A DNA stretch of 45,411 nt from Acetobacterium fimetarium (GTDB taxonomy: Bacteria > Bacillota > Clostridia > Eubacteriales > Eubacteriaceae), in the NCBI RefSeq assembly GCF_014284475.1, contig NZ_WJBC01000022.1, positions 1 to 45,411 of the forward strand, in the 5' to 3' direction. The notes under the pieces are model-generated. The model worked only from the letters and a program-made list of their open reading frames with translations. It was not told the origin of the DNA and did not search any database. A program made the translations under genes and the position numbers. This document shows, one piece after another, positions 8,402 through 17,525 of this stretch (its first letter is position 1; every line of letters begins with the position of its first letter).

Positions 8402-8434
8402 ATTGTAGCAGACAAAAGTGACTGCAGCGTGACT
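8402..8434 (-). promoter_or_regulatory. Candidate response-regulator-controlled promoter of module 1 transporter
   Basis: On the + strand GTGACT (8418-8423), five bases, GTGACT (8429-8434) form a direct repeat with 11-base period, typical of OmpR-family sites. A minus-strand -10 candidate TACAAT occupies 8402-8407, placing the repeats over the -35 region of a promoter reading into the ATPase gene. A matching motif lies upstream of the module 2 ATPase at 31652-31668. Confidence 0.55.
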
Positions 8435-8461
8435 ACGGGACATTTTAAAATGACAATCTAT

Positions 8462-9286
8462 TCACTTAAAAAACTTTATGGTGAAGGTGGCACCGGTTTC
8501 CTTGCCGCCGTCGTCAATTTCAATATCTCCGTTTTGACCGCGCACAATGGAAAGCGCAAGCGGCAGCCCAATGCCATACCCGTTCTCACTTTGGGAATAG
8601 TCAAACCGCTTAAAAAGGGCGGGATACTTCTGTTTCGAGATTCCTTTGCCACAGTCCGTCACGGAAATCCATCGGTAAATGGGATTGATACCGCTGTTCA
8701 CGGTGATCTTACTGTTCAACGGCGAATATTCCGAGGCGTTTTTTAGCAGGTTTGTCAGAGCCTCCGCGGTCCAGCGGCTATCGCAAAACAGAGTGGTATC
8801 ATTGACCAGTTCGACTGTTTGGTTTTTCACATCGAGCAAGACTTCCAATGGTTGTTTAGCTTTCTTTAACAGGTCGCCTGCCGAAATTTCCGCCATCGTA
8901 AATTCGACTGCGCCGGAATCCAGTCGCGCCATTTTCAGTAGTGTTGCAACAAGCCATTCCATGCGGGTGAGGCTAATTTTGATATTGGCGATAAATTCCT
9001 CCTGCTTATCGGCAGGTGCATTTTTTAGTAAATCTACCATAATCAGCATGGACGTAAGGGGTGTTTTCAACTGGTGCGAAATATCGGCAAGATAGTCCGC
9101 CAGTAAATCGCGATCACGCTGTGCCGTGTTCCGCTGTTCGTTGTTGATGCGCACAAGGGTGCTGATGTCGTTTTTCAAGATGCTCCATAGGCCCTCACGG
9201 TTGTCTCGAAAATCGACTTCTTTTCCATCGATGGCTTTGCGAATATTGTCCGATAATTCTGTGATCTCCTGCTTTTTAATCAGCAC
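8462..9286 (-). CDS. Sensor histidine kinase without transmembrane segments (module 1)
   Basis: About 274 residues. The HisKA motif DISHQLKTPLTSM has its phospho-accepting histidine near residue 71. The HATPase domain has the N box TNLLKNASEYS, G1 DCGKGIS and G2 GYGIGL. The N-terminal 60 residues are charged and helical (coiled-coil-like) with no hydrophobic span, so the protein should be cytosolic, unusual for kinases of peptide-antibiotic modules. It overlaps the end of the response regulator gene. The GTG at 9286, with a G-rich stretch upstream, is preferred; a TTG at 9295 is the alternative. The signal may come through the transporter, as known for BceAB-type flux sensing (inference). Confidence 0.8.
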   Translation of the reverse strand: MLIKKQEITELSDNIRKAIDGKEVDFRDNREGLWSILKNDISTLVRINNEQRNTAQRDRDLLADYLADISHQLKTPLTSMLIMVDLLKNAPADKQEEFIANIKISLTRMEWLVATLLKMARLDSGAVEFTMAEISAGDLLKKAKQPLEVLLDVKNQTVELVNDTTLFCDSRWTAEALTNLLKNASEYSPLNSKITVNSGINPIYRWISVTDCGKGISKQKYPALFKRFDYSQSENGYGIGLPLALSIVRGQNGDIEIDDGGKETGATFTIKFFK

Positions 9287-9944
9287 GATACCCAACCCCC
9301 CTGACTGTTTCGATGGAAACGGCGTCTCCCAGCTTTTGGCGCAACCGCTTAATGTAGACAGTCAGCGTGTTGTCCTCGACGAAATTACCACCATTGTCCC
9401 AGATGCTTTCCAAAATCTGCGTCCGCGTAAGAAGCTGCGATTTATTTGCAGCAAAGGTCAAAAGCAAGCGATATTCCAGCGCAGTCAACTCGACCGGCAC
9501 CGTTCCGATAAACACTTTTCCGGCCGCTGTGTCAATGTTTGCTTTTCCAAGGGTCACCAACTGCGATTGATTTGCCCCGGAGCCGCTATTGAGGGTTCTT
9601 TTCACCCGGGCCAGCAGCTCACGCAGCCGGAAAGGTTTTGTGATATAATCCGCAGCTCCGTTTTCAAAGGCCTGCACAATTTTGTTTTCGTCGTCCACAA
9701 TGGTCAGAAAAATAATTGCCGTATTGGTATTTTTTAGCTTTTGACTAATCTCGAAGCCTGTTCCGTCCGGCAATTGCAGATCCAGTATTGCTAATTCAAA
9801 TCGCTCTGTTTCAATCGCGCGGCAGGCGGTATTGACATCCTTGCAGTGGAACGGTGCATACTGCTCCTGTTCCAAAGCATAAACCAGCCCCGACGCAATC
9901 ATCAGATCGTCTTCAACCAATAAAATTCGTTGTATCGGAATCAC
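9276..9944 (-). CDS. OmpR-family response regulator (module 1)
   Basis: A 222-residue response regulator. The receiver domain (1-120) has acidic pocket EDD, phospho-acceptor Asp55 in LAILDLQLPDG, switch threonine in IIFLT and Lys in ITKPFR. The winged-helix DNA-binding domain (130-222) ends in the recognition region VEDNTLTVYIKRLRQKLG, nearly identical to that of the module 2 regulator. The start is uncertain: the GTG at 9944 overlaps its own Shine-Dalgarno (AGAAGGTGA), while an ATA at 9935 would be ideally spaced. First gene of the four-gene minus-strand module. Confidence 0.88.
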   Translation of the reverse strand: MIPIQRILLVEDDLMIASGLVYALEQEQYAPFHCKDVNTACRAIETERFELAILDLQLPDGTGFEISQKLKNTNTAIIFLTIVDDENKIVQAFENGAADYITKPFRLRELLARVKRTLNSGSGANQSQLVTLGKANIDTAAGKVFIGTVPVELTALEYRLLLTFAANKSQLLTRTQILESIWDNGGNFVEDNTLTVYIKRLRQKLGDAVSIETVRGVGYRAD

Positions 9945-10247
9945 CTTCTTTCTGTCTTTCTGCTTGTTACCTCATACCGCTAGGAGATGAGGACACGCTG
10001 AAAAATTATACTATAGTAATGAAAGTATATCATACTCAAGAATGATGATATAGCACAATGTTTAAGAGATCTTTCTGTTTTCATGAATGCAAATACCCTG
10101 CCAAAATTTGAAATAGAACCGTTGCTATGGGTATGACAGTATCATTTTTTGGCAGTGTTTAGGTCTAAAATTGGTTGTTTAATGCGGCTATGCCTGTTCT
10201 TCAAATTGCCGCGCATTGCCTGTAGGTTGTTGCTATGTCATGGGTAC

Positions 10248-10293
10248 GACATAAGCTGTTTCGTTTGTCATGCCATCACAAATGTGGTAGACT
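10248..10293 (+). promoter_or_regulatory. REP-like palindrome plus RAYT-type promoter with no transposase behind it
   Basis: CGACATAAGCTGTTTCGTT followed by TGTCATG is a reverse REP-like copy. TTGTCA (10265-10270), 17 bases, TAGACT (10288-10293) and AACACGAGGCGAAATC follow, which align with the leader of the intact RAYT at 22258-22312. No transposase gene follows; SelO does. It looks like a transposase leader left after loss of the gene. The rest of the 9945-10382 gap shows nothing recognisable. Confidence 0.5.
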
Positions 10294-10382
10294 GAAAAAA
10301 ACAACACGAGGCGAAATCAGAATTAGCATGACATTTCAGGGCGCTTGGGGCCTTGAGTGAAACGAAAGGAATGGTTATAACG

Positions 10383-11846
10383 ATGGAAAAAAATGATAGC
10401 GGTTGGAATTTGGAAAATAGTTATGCAAAATTGCCGGGATTATTCTATACCCCGCTTAAATTAGAGACGGTCAGCGATCCGAAACTGGTTATTTTGAATC
10501 AGCTTTTAGCAGAAAATCTTGGTTTGGATGCTGAGGCGCTGAGGAGTCAGGCCGGGATCGATATCTTAGCCGGTCAGGCTTTACCGGCTAATGCCAAACC
10601 CATCGCCCAGGCTTATGCCGGTCATCAATTTGGCTATTTCACGATGCTTGGTGATGGCCGGGCGATGCTGATTGGCGAACAGCTCACCCCAGCTGGCGAG
10701 CGCTTTGATATCCAACTCAAAGGATCAGGGAAAACGCCTTATTCCCGCAGTGGCGATGGTAAGGCGGCGCTGGGCCCGATGCTGAGAGAATATCTGATCA
10801 GTGAAGCAATGCATTATCTGGGCATTCCGACTTCACGCAGTTTGGCAGTGGTGACAACCGGTGATCCGGTCTATCGTGAAAAAATCCTCCCCGGGGCGGT
10901 TTTAACCCGGGTGGCAGCCAGTCATATTCGGGTCGGAACCTTCGAATATGCCGCGCAGTGGGGCACCACCGCCGATGTTAAGGCTCTGGCCGATTATACC
11001 ATTAACCGCCATTTCCCCGGGCTTTTATCGGAACCAAATCCTTATCTGGGTTTACTGGATGCCGTCATCAAAGCCCAGGCGGCGCTGATTGCCAAATGGC
11101 AGCTGGTTGGCTTTATTCACGGGGTTATGAATACTGATAATGTGGCCATCAGTGGCGAAACCATCGATTATGGGCCCTGTGCTTTTATGGATCACTATGA
11201 TCCGACCACGGTATTCAGTTCCATTGATCTGCAGGGACGGTATGCCTATCGCAATCAACCCAATATTGGCTTATGGAATCTGGCCCGCCTGGCCGAAACG
11301 CTGATTCCTTTAGTCGATGACAATCAGCAACAGGCGCTTAAATTAGTCGAAGACTCATTGCGCAACTTTCCGTCATTATACCAGGCCGACTGGCTCCAGG
11401 GAATGCGCTTAAAACTGGGCATTGCCGATCAAGAACCAGAAGACGAGCGGTTGATCGCCGACTTATTGGGGTTAATGAAGCAGTATCAGGCCGATTACAC
11501 CAATACCTTTGTTGATTTAACCCTTGACCGAACCCAGTCATCCGAATTATATGAAAGTGATGCCTTTAAAGATTGGCTGGACAGGTGGCAAGCTCGTCGG
11601 GAAAGACAGGAGCAAACCGATCACGACAGCAAGCAGCTCATGAAACAGGCGAATCCGGTGGTCATCCCCAGAAATCATCAGGTTGAAAAAGTCTTGCAGG
11701 CGGCGACCGATCAGGATGATCTTAAGCCCCTGCAGCAGTTAGTAGCAGTGCTGCAAGCACCATATGATTACAATGCGCTTAATCAGGAATTTATGACCCC
11801 ACCGGAACCGTCAAATAGTCCTTATAAGACCTATTGCGGGACGTAA
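10383..11846 (+). CDS. selO: Protein adenylyltransferase SelO (YdiU/UPF0061)
   Basis: A 487-residue pseudokinase-fold enzyme of the SelO family, which transfers AMP from ATP to Ser/Thr/Tyr of target proteins. Seen: FYTPL near the start, [20 protein letters not shown], the nucleotide-binding region [40 protein letters not shown], and the metal-binding region [20 protein letters not shown] with Asn/Asp ligands, followed by FMDHYDP. All hallmark motifs are present, so it should be active. The bacterial family is linked to redox homeostasis. Start: the ATG at 10383 follows GAAAGGA; an ATG 12 bases upstream would be too close to it. The initiation region resembles that of the methyltransferase gene at 25029. 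Confidence 0.93.
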   Translation: MEKNDSGWNLENSYAKLPGLFYTPLKLETVSDPKLVILNQLLAENLGLDAEALRSQAGIDILAGQALPANAKPIAQAYAGHQFGYFTMLGDGRAMLIGEQLTPAGERFDIQLKGSGKTPYSRSGDGKAALGPMLREYLISEAMHYLGIPTSRSLAVVTTGDPVYREKILPGAVLTRVAASHIRVGTFEYAAQWGTTADVKALADYTINRHFPGLLSEPNPYLGLLDAVIKAQAALIAKWQLVGFIHGVMNTDNVAISGETIDYGPCAFMDHYDPTTVFSSIDLQGRYAYRNQPNIGLWNLARLAETLIPLVDDNQQQALKLVEDSLRNFPSLYQADWLQGMRLKLGIADQEPEDERLIADLLGLMKQYQADYTNTFVDLTLDRTQSSELYESDAFKDWLDRWQARRERQEQTDHDSKQLMKQANPVVIPRNHQVEKVLQAATDQDDLKPLQQLVAVLQAPYDYNALNQEFMTPPEPSNSPYKTYCGT

Positions 11847-11880
11847 TATTTTAATTGAGAAGCTAATATAATGAAAGCAA

Positions 11881-11918
11881 GGGCCTGGCGAAGGATATAT
11901 TTCTACGGCAGGCCTTTT
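11881..11918 (+). terminator. Weak terminator after selO
   Basis: GGCCTG (11882-11887) pairs with CAGGCC (11909-11914) followed by TTTT. The stem is short and the loop long, so this is only a candidate. Nothing recognisable fills 11919-12111. Confidence 0.4.
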
Positions 11919-12111
11919 CGATGAGCTTAAGATTTCTGATTTTGCTAAAAATGGCAAACGTTTCTGAAGTCGCCAAAAATTTACTGTCAAGAAACATCCT
12001 TTTTAGTCGATGTTTAGAAATGGACATTAACCTGGCCAAAGCCAATCTGCATTGGGATGACGGGCATGGTTATAACAAGAGAAGAAAGGTTAGCTTCATC
12101 AGGGAGGGCTT

Positions 12112-15100
12112 ATGGATCAGGCATTATCAATTTCATTTATTTATTTTCCGACAACCGCATTTTGTTTTTTTACGGGACTTTTGGTCCTGGGTAATGATCA
12201 CCGCTCCCGGCTGTTGCAGATTTTCTTCATCAGTTGCCTGAGTCTGGCGCTCTGGTCTTTTACCATGGGCTTGTCGATCGCCGCTCCGGATTTGAGTACC
12301 TGTATGTTCTGGCGCCGCCTGGGAGCCTTTGGCTGGGGGCCTTATTTTGCATTGATACTGCACCTCTTTATTTTAATGACCAATAACGGCCACTGGCTGA
12401 AGCGAAAATTCAGTCTGTTGCTGTTGTATCTGCCGGCTATTTATTCGGTTCTGGTCTACGGGGTTTTGACAGATTTGGCCGAGTCTACCTTTGATCTCGT
12501 TCAGACTCCGATGGGCTGGATCAATATTGCCGGCAGTACCTTCTGGGATTATCTATACACCGCCTATTATTTAAGCTACTCGCTGTTGGCCATCGTGATT
12601 GTCTATCGTTGGGGCCGTCAGGCCGTCCGTCAGGAAGATCGCAAATCAGCGCAAATCCTGATCCCTGCCTTTGTGGGGGTATTGTTGCTGGGTTCACTGA
12701 CTGAGATAGTGCTCAATAATTTGCTCGAGGTAAAAGTCCTGCAATTGGCGCCAATTCTAATGACCATTCCAATCGGCTTGAGTTTTTACTGCCTCAAACG
12801 CTATGGGTTCATGAAACCTATTCAGAACGAGGGTCTTAGCGATGCCCAGGGAAACATCAGTGTTGCCACCAGGATGCGGCTTTACCAGTATCTGGCCCTG
12901 GGTTTTTTCTTCAGCGGATTTGTCAGCTTTGTGATGACCTATTTTACGGGCCGAAAATCCCTCGAAGAGATTTTTGTGTTTGGCGGTTTCTTATTTCTAT
13001 GCGGCGTGCTGCTTTTGAGTTTTCAATACCTGAAACTGACAAGCAATGTCCGGGACTGGTTGTCGGGAGGGGTGATGGGGAGCGCCATTTTGGTGACTAA
13101 TCTTAGCTATTCTACAGCTGATCCGTTGACGGGTTGGATGCTGCCGGTGGCCCTGATTCTGATCACGGTTCTATTTGGGCAGAAACGCCTCCTGGCCTCA
13201 GTCGGAGTAGCGACGTTAATAAGTCTGGTGGTGGTGGCTGTCCGGGCGACGACAGTGGTTGTTTATTTTAACTGGGTCGATCACCTGATTCGGTTGATCG
13301 TCCTGGCAGTGGTGTTGTTTTTTGCTTTCTATATCAATCGGACCTTCAATCGGGTGATCCAGGAAAATCAGGAAAAAACCGGACAACAAAAACTGCTGTC
13401 GGAGATTAACGCCCTGTTTCTGAAAGTCAGCGAACAGAACGTCGAAAAGAAAATGGAAACCATGCTAGGCCTTTGTGGCGACCAGTTTGCAGCCCAGCAT
13501 GTGCTGTTGTTGATCGTGCATGAAGATGGCCCCCATGAAGGCTATCAATGGTTTTTAGAGCCACAGCGGGAAGCGCTGTTAAAACCGCTAGTCTACCGGT
13601 ATTTTGAATTGATGCCAGTATCAGAATTGTTTGCCATGATGCCCGAGCAATTTCGAGTGATCAAAAATTTGCCGTCGTCGGAGTCTGCTGGTACCGCCGC
13701 CTTGCCCACACAATGGGGGATCACCGCTCAGATGATTCAACCCCTGGGCGACGCCCAAGAGGGCTTTCGGGGCTTTTTGTGGTTCGCCCGATTTGACCGG
13801 GAAGCGGTTTGGAAAAATGACTATCAGGAATTTATGACCATTCTCAATCACAGCATCATAGAAATTGACAGAAAACTGATGGTTGAAAAAGCAATCACTT
13901 ACCAGGCTAATTACGATGGTATCACCGGGTTGATGAATCGTGCCTATTTTACTGATCGTCTCAATCAGGCGGTGTCAGCCGATCTTGACATTGCGGTGAT
14001 ATTCATCGATGTGGATGGCTTTAAAACCATCAATGATACCTTTGGTCATGATGTCGGTGATCAGATCCTGATGGTGATTGGCCAGCGCATTACCAATGTC
14101 CTTGACAAAGCGGATTTTTCAGCGCGCTTCGGTGGCGATGAATTTGCAGTCGCGGTTCATCAAGGAAAGCGTCTTACGACGACTATTGACAAAATTCAGC
14201 AGGAGTTTCTGGAGCCAATCCGACTTAATAGTCGGAAATTATTTTTGACCTTAAGTATTGGCATTGCCCAGGCGCCGGAGGATGGGGAACGGGCTGAAGA
14301 ATTGATGAAACACGCTGATCTGGCGATGTATCATGCCAAAGAAAACGGAAAAAACAAGGCGGTATTCTGTTCATCGGAACTGAAAGCCGCCCAAAATCGC
14401 GAAACGGCTCTGTCCAATGATCTTTACCAGGCCATCGAACAGGGACAGTTGAGTCTCCACTATCAACCGCAGGTGGATGGCCGCACAGGTGAAATTGTTG
14501 GTCTTGAGGCGCTGGCTCGTTGGGACCATCCTCAATTGGGGCTGATATCACCAGGTGTTTTTATCCCGATTGCCGAAAAAAACGGTCTGATTAATGAACT
14601 GGGAGACTGGGTACTGCGGGAAGCCTGTCGCCAGAACAAGGCCTGGGAAATGATGGGACTGGGTCCGATGCGGATATCGGTGAATTTTTCGATGGTTCAG
14701 TTTATGGCGGCGGGGATTGTCCCGCGGATTGCTGCGGTAATTCAGGAATTTGATCTGAAACCCAAAACGCTGGTAGTTGAAATAACGGAAAGTATCAACG
14801 TTTATGATTTTACCCAGATTGACCAGACCGTTCAGGACTTAAAAAAGCTGGGTGTTGCCATTTCGATTGATGATTTTGGGACTGAGTACTCATCGCTGGA
14901 TCGGCTGAAAAATTTACCGGTGGATGAGATTAAGATCGACAAACGCTTTATCGATGGGCTGCCCAAAGATGTCAGCAGTATCGGTATTATCCGGGCGATT
15001 ATTGCCCTGGCCGAGATTTTTGATCTGGAACTGGTGGCCGAAGGGGTTGAGACAGAAGAACAGCTTGAATTCCTGCTGGCGGCAGGTTGTCGGGTCATTC

Positions 15101-15183
15101 AGGGTTATTATTTTTATCCGCCGCTTTCGGCGGAAGCGGTGGGGGACCTGCTAAGAACGATACATGAACAAAGAAGAGTTTAA
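12112..15183 (+). CDS. Membrane-bound GGDEF-EAL cyclic-di-GMP enzyme
   Basis: A 1023-residue protein. The N-terminal part (about 1-235) holds seven hydrophobic segments resembling the histidine-kinase N-terminal 7TM sensor region. A second hydrophobic block covers about 255-420, followed by a coiled stretch and a GAF-like region (about 430-585). The diguanylate cyclase domain has an intact GGDEF at 674-678 but no RxxD inhibitory I-site (DKAD is found there). The phosphodiesterase domain carries EAL at 799-801, EITES, DDFGTEYSS, KIDKRF and AEGVE, so its catalytic residues are present. Both making and breaking c-di-GMP are possible. AGGGAGG precedes the ATG. It stands alone between selO and a TetR gene. 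Confidence 0.92.
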   Translation: MDQALSISFIYFPTTAFCFFTGLLVLGNDHRSRLLQIFFISCLSLALWSFTMGLSIAAPDLSTCMFWRRLGAFGWGPYFALILHLFILMTNNGHWLKRKFSLLLLYLPAIYSVLVYGVLTDLAESTFDLVQTPMGWINIAGSTFWDYLYTAYYLSYSLLAIVIVYRWGRQAVRQEDRKSAQILIPAFVGVLLLGSLTEIVLNNLLEVKVLQLAPILMTIPIGLSFYCLKRYGFMKPIQNEGLSDAQGNISVATRMRLYQYLALGFFFSGFVSFVMTYFTGRKSLEEIFVFGGFLFLCGVLLLSFQYLKLTSNVRDWLSGGVMGSAILVTNLSYSTADPLTGWMLPVALILITVLFGQKRLLASVGVATLISLVVVAVRATTVVVYFNWVDHLIRLIVLAVVLFFAFYINRTFNRVIQENQEKTGQQKLLSEINALFLKVSEQNVEKKMETMLGLCGDQFAAQHVLLLIVHEDGPHEGYQWFLEPQREALLKPLVYRYFELMPVSELFAMMPEQFRVIKNLPSSESAGTAALPTQWGITAQMIQPLGDAQEGFRGFLWFARFDREAVWKNDYQEFMTILNHSIIEIDRKLMVEKAITYQANYDGITGLMNRAYFTDRLNQAVSADLDIAVIFIDVDGFKTINDTFGHDVGDQILMVIGQRITNVLDKADFSARFGGDEFAVAVHQGKRLTTTIDKIQQEFLEPIRLNSRKLFLTLSIGIAQAPEDGERAEELMKHADLAMYHAKENGKNKAVFCSSELKAAQNRETALSNDLYQAIEQGQLSLHYQPQVDGRTGEIVGLEALARWDHPQLGLISPGVFIPIAEKNGLINELGDWVLREACRQNKAWEMMGLGPMRISVNFSMVQFMAAGIVPRIAAVIQEFDLKPKTLVVEITESINVYDFTQIDQTVQDLKKLGVAISIDDFGTEYSSLDRLKNLPVDEIKIDKRFIDGLPKDVSSIGIIRAIIALAEIFDLELVAEGVETEEQLEFLLAAGCRVIQGYYFYPPLSAEAVGDLLRTIHEQRRV

Positions 15184-15210
15184 AAAATTACAGAACAGAA
15201 GGGACCGATT

Positions 15211-15777
15211 ATGTCACATTCTACAAAAGCAGATTTGGAAGCGTCTTTAAAAAAACTATTACTCATAAAACCATTTGACAAGATTACAATTAGTGATCTG
15301 GCAACGGATTGCGGAATTAGCCGAATGACATTCTACTACCATTTTAAAGACATCTACGATTTAGTAGAATGGAGCTGTGAAGAAGATGGAAAAAGAGCTT
15401 TGCAGGGGAAAAAAACATATCAAACCTGGCAGGAAGGTCTGCTGCAGCTGTTTGAAGCAGTTTTAGAGAACAAACCCTTTATTTTGAATGTTTATCGCTC
15501 GGTGAGCAGAGAGCAAATAGAAAATTATTTATATCAGTTGACCTATGGACTTCTGGAAGAGGTGGTTAAAGAACAGGCCCGGGATAGGTCAATTACCGAG
15601 GCAGAGATGAATTTTATCGCCGAGTTCTACAAATACGGTTTTGTGGGAATGATGCTGGATTGGATTAAAAAAGGTATGAGCGAGGATCCGAATGCCATTG
15701 TTGACAAAATGAGCACAACCCTCAGCGGCAATATTGCCAATTCAATTCAAAATTTCGCAGTCAAACATCATGAATAA
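15211..15777 (+). CDS. TetR/AcrR-family transcriptional regulator
   Basis: 188 residues. The N-terminal HTH (about 8-50: ASLKKLLLIKPFDKITISDL, then CGISRMTFYYHFKDIYDLVE) is followed by a C-terminal domain of the DhaS/TetR_C_8 type. Start ATG 15211 lies 28 bases after the GGDEF-EAL stop. Oleate hydratase genes in Firmicutes are often adjacent to a TetR regulator. Here such a gene (17526) follows in the same orientation once the IS3 element is removed, so this regulator probably belongs to it (inference). A strong hairpin follows the stop. Confidence 0.85.
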   Translation: MSHSTKADLEASLKKLLLIKPFDKITISDLATDCGISRMTFYYHFKDIYDLVEWSCEEDGKRALQGKKTYQTWQEGLLQLFEAVLENKPFILNVYRSVSREQIENYLYQLTYGLLEEVVKEQARDRSITEAEMNFIAEFYKYGFVGMMLDWIKKGMSEDPNAIVDKMSTTLSGNIANSIQNFAVKHHE

Positions 15778-15795
15778 GTATCTTTTTATCAAAAC

Positions 15796-15830
15796 AGGCA
15801 GAGTGATCAATTTTTTATCATTCTGCCTGT
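15796..15830 (+). terminator. Hairpin terminator after TetR gene
   Basis: CAGGCAGAGTGAT and ATCATTCTGCCTG are perfect 13-base arms around an A/T loop. A T-rich tail is present in the minus direction rather than the plus, and the left end of the IS3 element starts right behind it. It may serve both strands, or its original tail may have been displaced by the insertion. Confidence 0.65.
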
Positions 15831-17434
15831 GGGGATGCGGATGTTTTCTTGGACTTCTCTCATGCTGCAAATCCTAAACTGCGACGATAAAGGATTGGAC
15901 TCATACCGCCAAGTGACATCTTAATTCTCGAATGATTATACCATTTTAGATAATCATCCAACTCATTCATAAAGGTTTCAATTGTAATACCTTTCCATGA
16001 TCGGCCATAAAACATTTCATTTTTTAAACGACCGAAAAAACCTTCACAAGCGGAATTGTCGGGGGAACATCCTTTTTTTGACATCGATCTTATCAATTCT
16101 GCGTTTTCCATTGCTGAAATCCAGCCATCCCAGCGGTAATGACAGCCTCTATCCGAATGTACTACGGGATGTTCTTTTTTTGACAAAACGGCTATGGCAT
16201 CAGCAAGCATGGTATTGACCAGCTCTGCATTTGGGCTGGTTCCGATCGTCCAGCTGACAACCATTCCGTCGAAACAGTCTATGATCGGAGAGAGATAGAC
16301 TTTCCCCGCAGGAATATGAAATTCTGTGATGTCAGTAAGCCATTTTTTGTTTGGCGATTCCGCATGAAAATCCCGTGCAATCACGTTTTCTACCGCTGGA
16401 GTAATTTCACCTCTATAGGAATTGTATTTTCGCTTTTTCTTTACGGAAACGATGATCTGTTCTTCCTTCATGATTCGACGTATAACTTTTTCTGAGATAA
16501 CCTGCCCCATATTTATGATTGCAGAATAAATTCGCCGATAACCGTAACATTTCCTGTTTGTGTCAAAAACTGATTTTACAGTCTTTCGCAGGTCGCTGTA
16601 TTTTTCTGGTTGTTCCCGGACTTTTTTTTGATAAAAATAGCTGCTTTTCGGTATGCCTGTCATTTTAAGAAGTTCGTTCAAGGGGTATTTTATTCTTAGG
16701 GCATCAATCAATTCAGTTTTTTCACAATTAGTCATTTTTTGCAGATTGATGCCCTGGTCTTTTTTTATTATTTCAGCTGCCTTATTGAGGATATCTATCT
16801 CTAGCTGTTTTTTATGGATTTCCTTCTTCAGTGCTTCAACCTCCGTCAAAAGGTCATCCCTGTCATCAGAAAGTTTTGTTTGATTGGAATGATTCATTGT
16901 AATTAACGTCTCCTGTCCAAGCAGTTCATTTTTCCATTTATACAGGCTGCAGCGGCTTACTGCATGCTTATTCGCAACAGCTTCAGCTGTATCTTCTCGT
17001 ACACACAATTCGATGACGGCCTCATTTTTCTGCTTTTGAGATAATTGTAACATGCCACTGCGTTTAATACGAACTTTTCGTTCATTTGGCGCGAGTTCAT
17101 CGATCCACTTTGTAAGTGTTTCTCGCGTCGGATATCCAAGTGCTCTTATCGTTCGGGAAAGACTGCGACCATGTTCGAGATAATAATCCACTGCAATTTT
17201 CATCTGGTCTCTTGAATATTTTTTGCACCTGTCTTCGTTTTTAGTTATTACACCCAACTGAACATATTCTTCATACCATTGTTTAAGTGCGTTCCGACTC
17301 GGATATCCCAATTCCCGGATCGTATCTGCCATACATTGATCATATTTTATATAAAGTTCTACTGCTTCAATTCGTTCTTTATATGAATACATGGTTTATC
17401 TCCTTTTTTAAGTCCAGGTTATTGTCCGCACCCC
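15831..17434 (-). mobile_element. IS3-family insertion sequence
   Basis: About 1.6 kb with one transposase gene. Imperfect terminal inverted repeats are visible: GGGGATGCGGATG then TGGACTT at 15831-15856 against AAGTCCA then TGTCCGCACCCC at 17410-17434. The exact ends and target duplication could not be fixed by eye. The element lies between a TetR gene and the oleate hydratase gene, reading against both. Confidence 0.8.
15860..17392 (-). CDS. IS3-family transposase, single reading frame
   Basis: 510 residues. Three tandem N-terminal helix-turn-helix units (about 1-50, 55-100, 120-160) precede a leucine-zipper-like coiled coil (near 185-220), a HTH_21-like region (SSYFYQKKVREQPEKYSDLR) and an rve integrase core. 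The DDE residues lie in WLTDITEFHI, VVHSDRGCHY and SACEGFFGRLKNEMF. Most IS3 elements encode OrfA and OrfB joined by a programmed frameshift; this one is an uninterrupted OrfAB fusion and looks intact. ATG 17392 follows AAAAAAGGAG. Confidence 0.92.
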   Translation of the reverse strand: MYSYKERIEAVELYIKYDQCMADTIRELGYPSRNALKQWYEEYVQLGVITKNEDRCKKYSRDQMKIAVDYYLEHGRSLSRTIRALGYPTRETLTKWIDELAPNERKVRIKRSGMLQLSQKQKNEAVIELCVREDTAEAVANKHAVSRCSLYKWKNELLGQETLITMNHSNQTKLSDDRDDLLTEVEALKKEIHKKQLEIDILNKAAEIIKKDQGINLQKMTNCEKTELIDALRIKYPLNELLKMTGIPKSSYFYQKKVREQPEKYSDLRKTVKSVFDTNRKCYGYRRIYSAIINMGQVISEKVIRRIMKEEQIIVSVKKKRKYNSYRGEITPAVENVIARDFHAESPNKKWLTDITEFHIPAGKVYLSPIIDCFDGMVVSWTIGTSPNAELVNTMLADAIAVLSKKEHPVVHSDRGCHYRWDGWISAMENAELIRSMSKKGCSPDNSACEGFFGRLKNEMFYGRSWKGITIETFMNELDDYLKWYNHSRIKMSLGGMSPILYRRSLGFAA

Positions 17435-17525
17435 CTGTTTTGTAAATTGATAAGTCATTAAAAAAGCCTTACCATAAAGAAAAAACCTATTAGCGTTGAA
17501 GCGTGATGAAAGGCAGGATCATTTA

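Noticed and set aside
11919-12111. c-di-GMP riboswitch ahead of the GGDEF-EAL gene
   Set aside because: No GEMM-type consensus blocks could be found in this stretch.
14101-14150. Inhibitory I-site in the GGDEF domain
   Set aside because: The position holds DKAD, not RxxD, so product inhibition through this site is not expected.
15860-17392. Programmed frameshift of an IS3 OrfA/OrfB pair
   Set aside because: The transposase is one continuous frame; no frameshift is needed.
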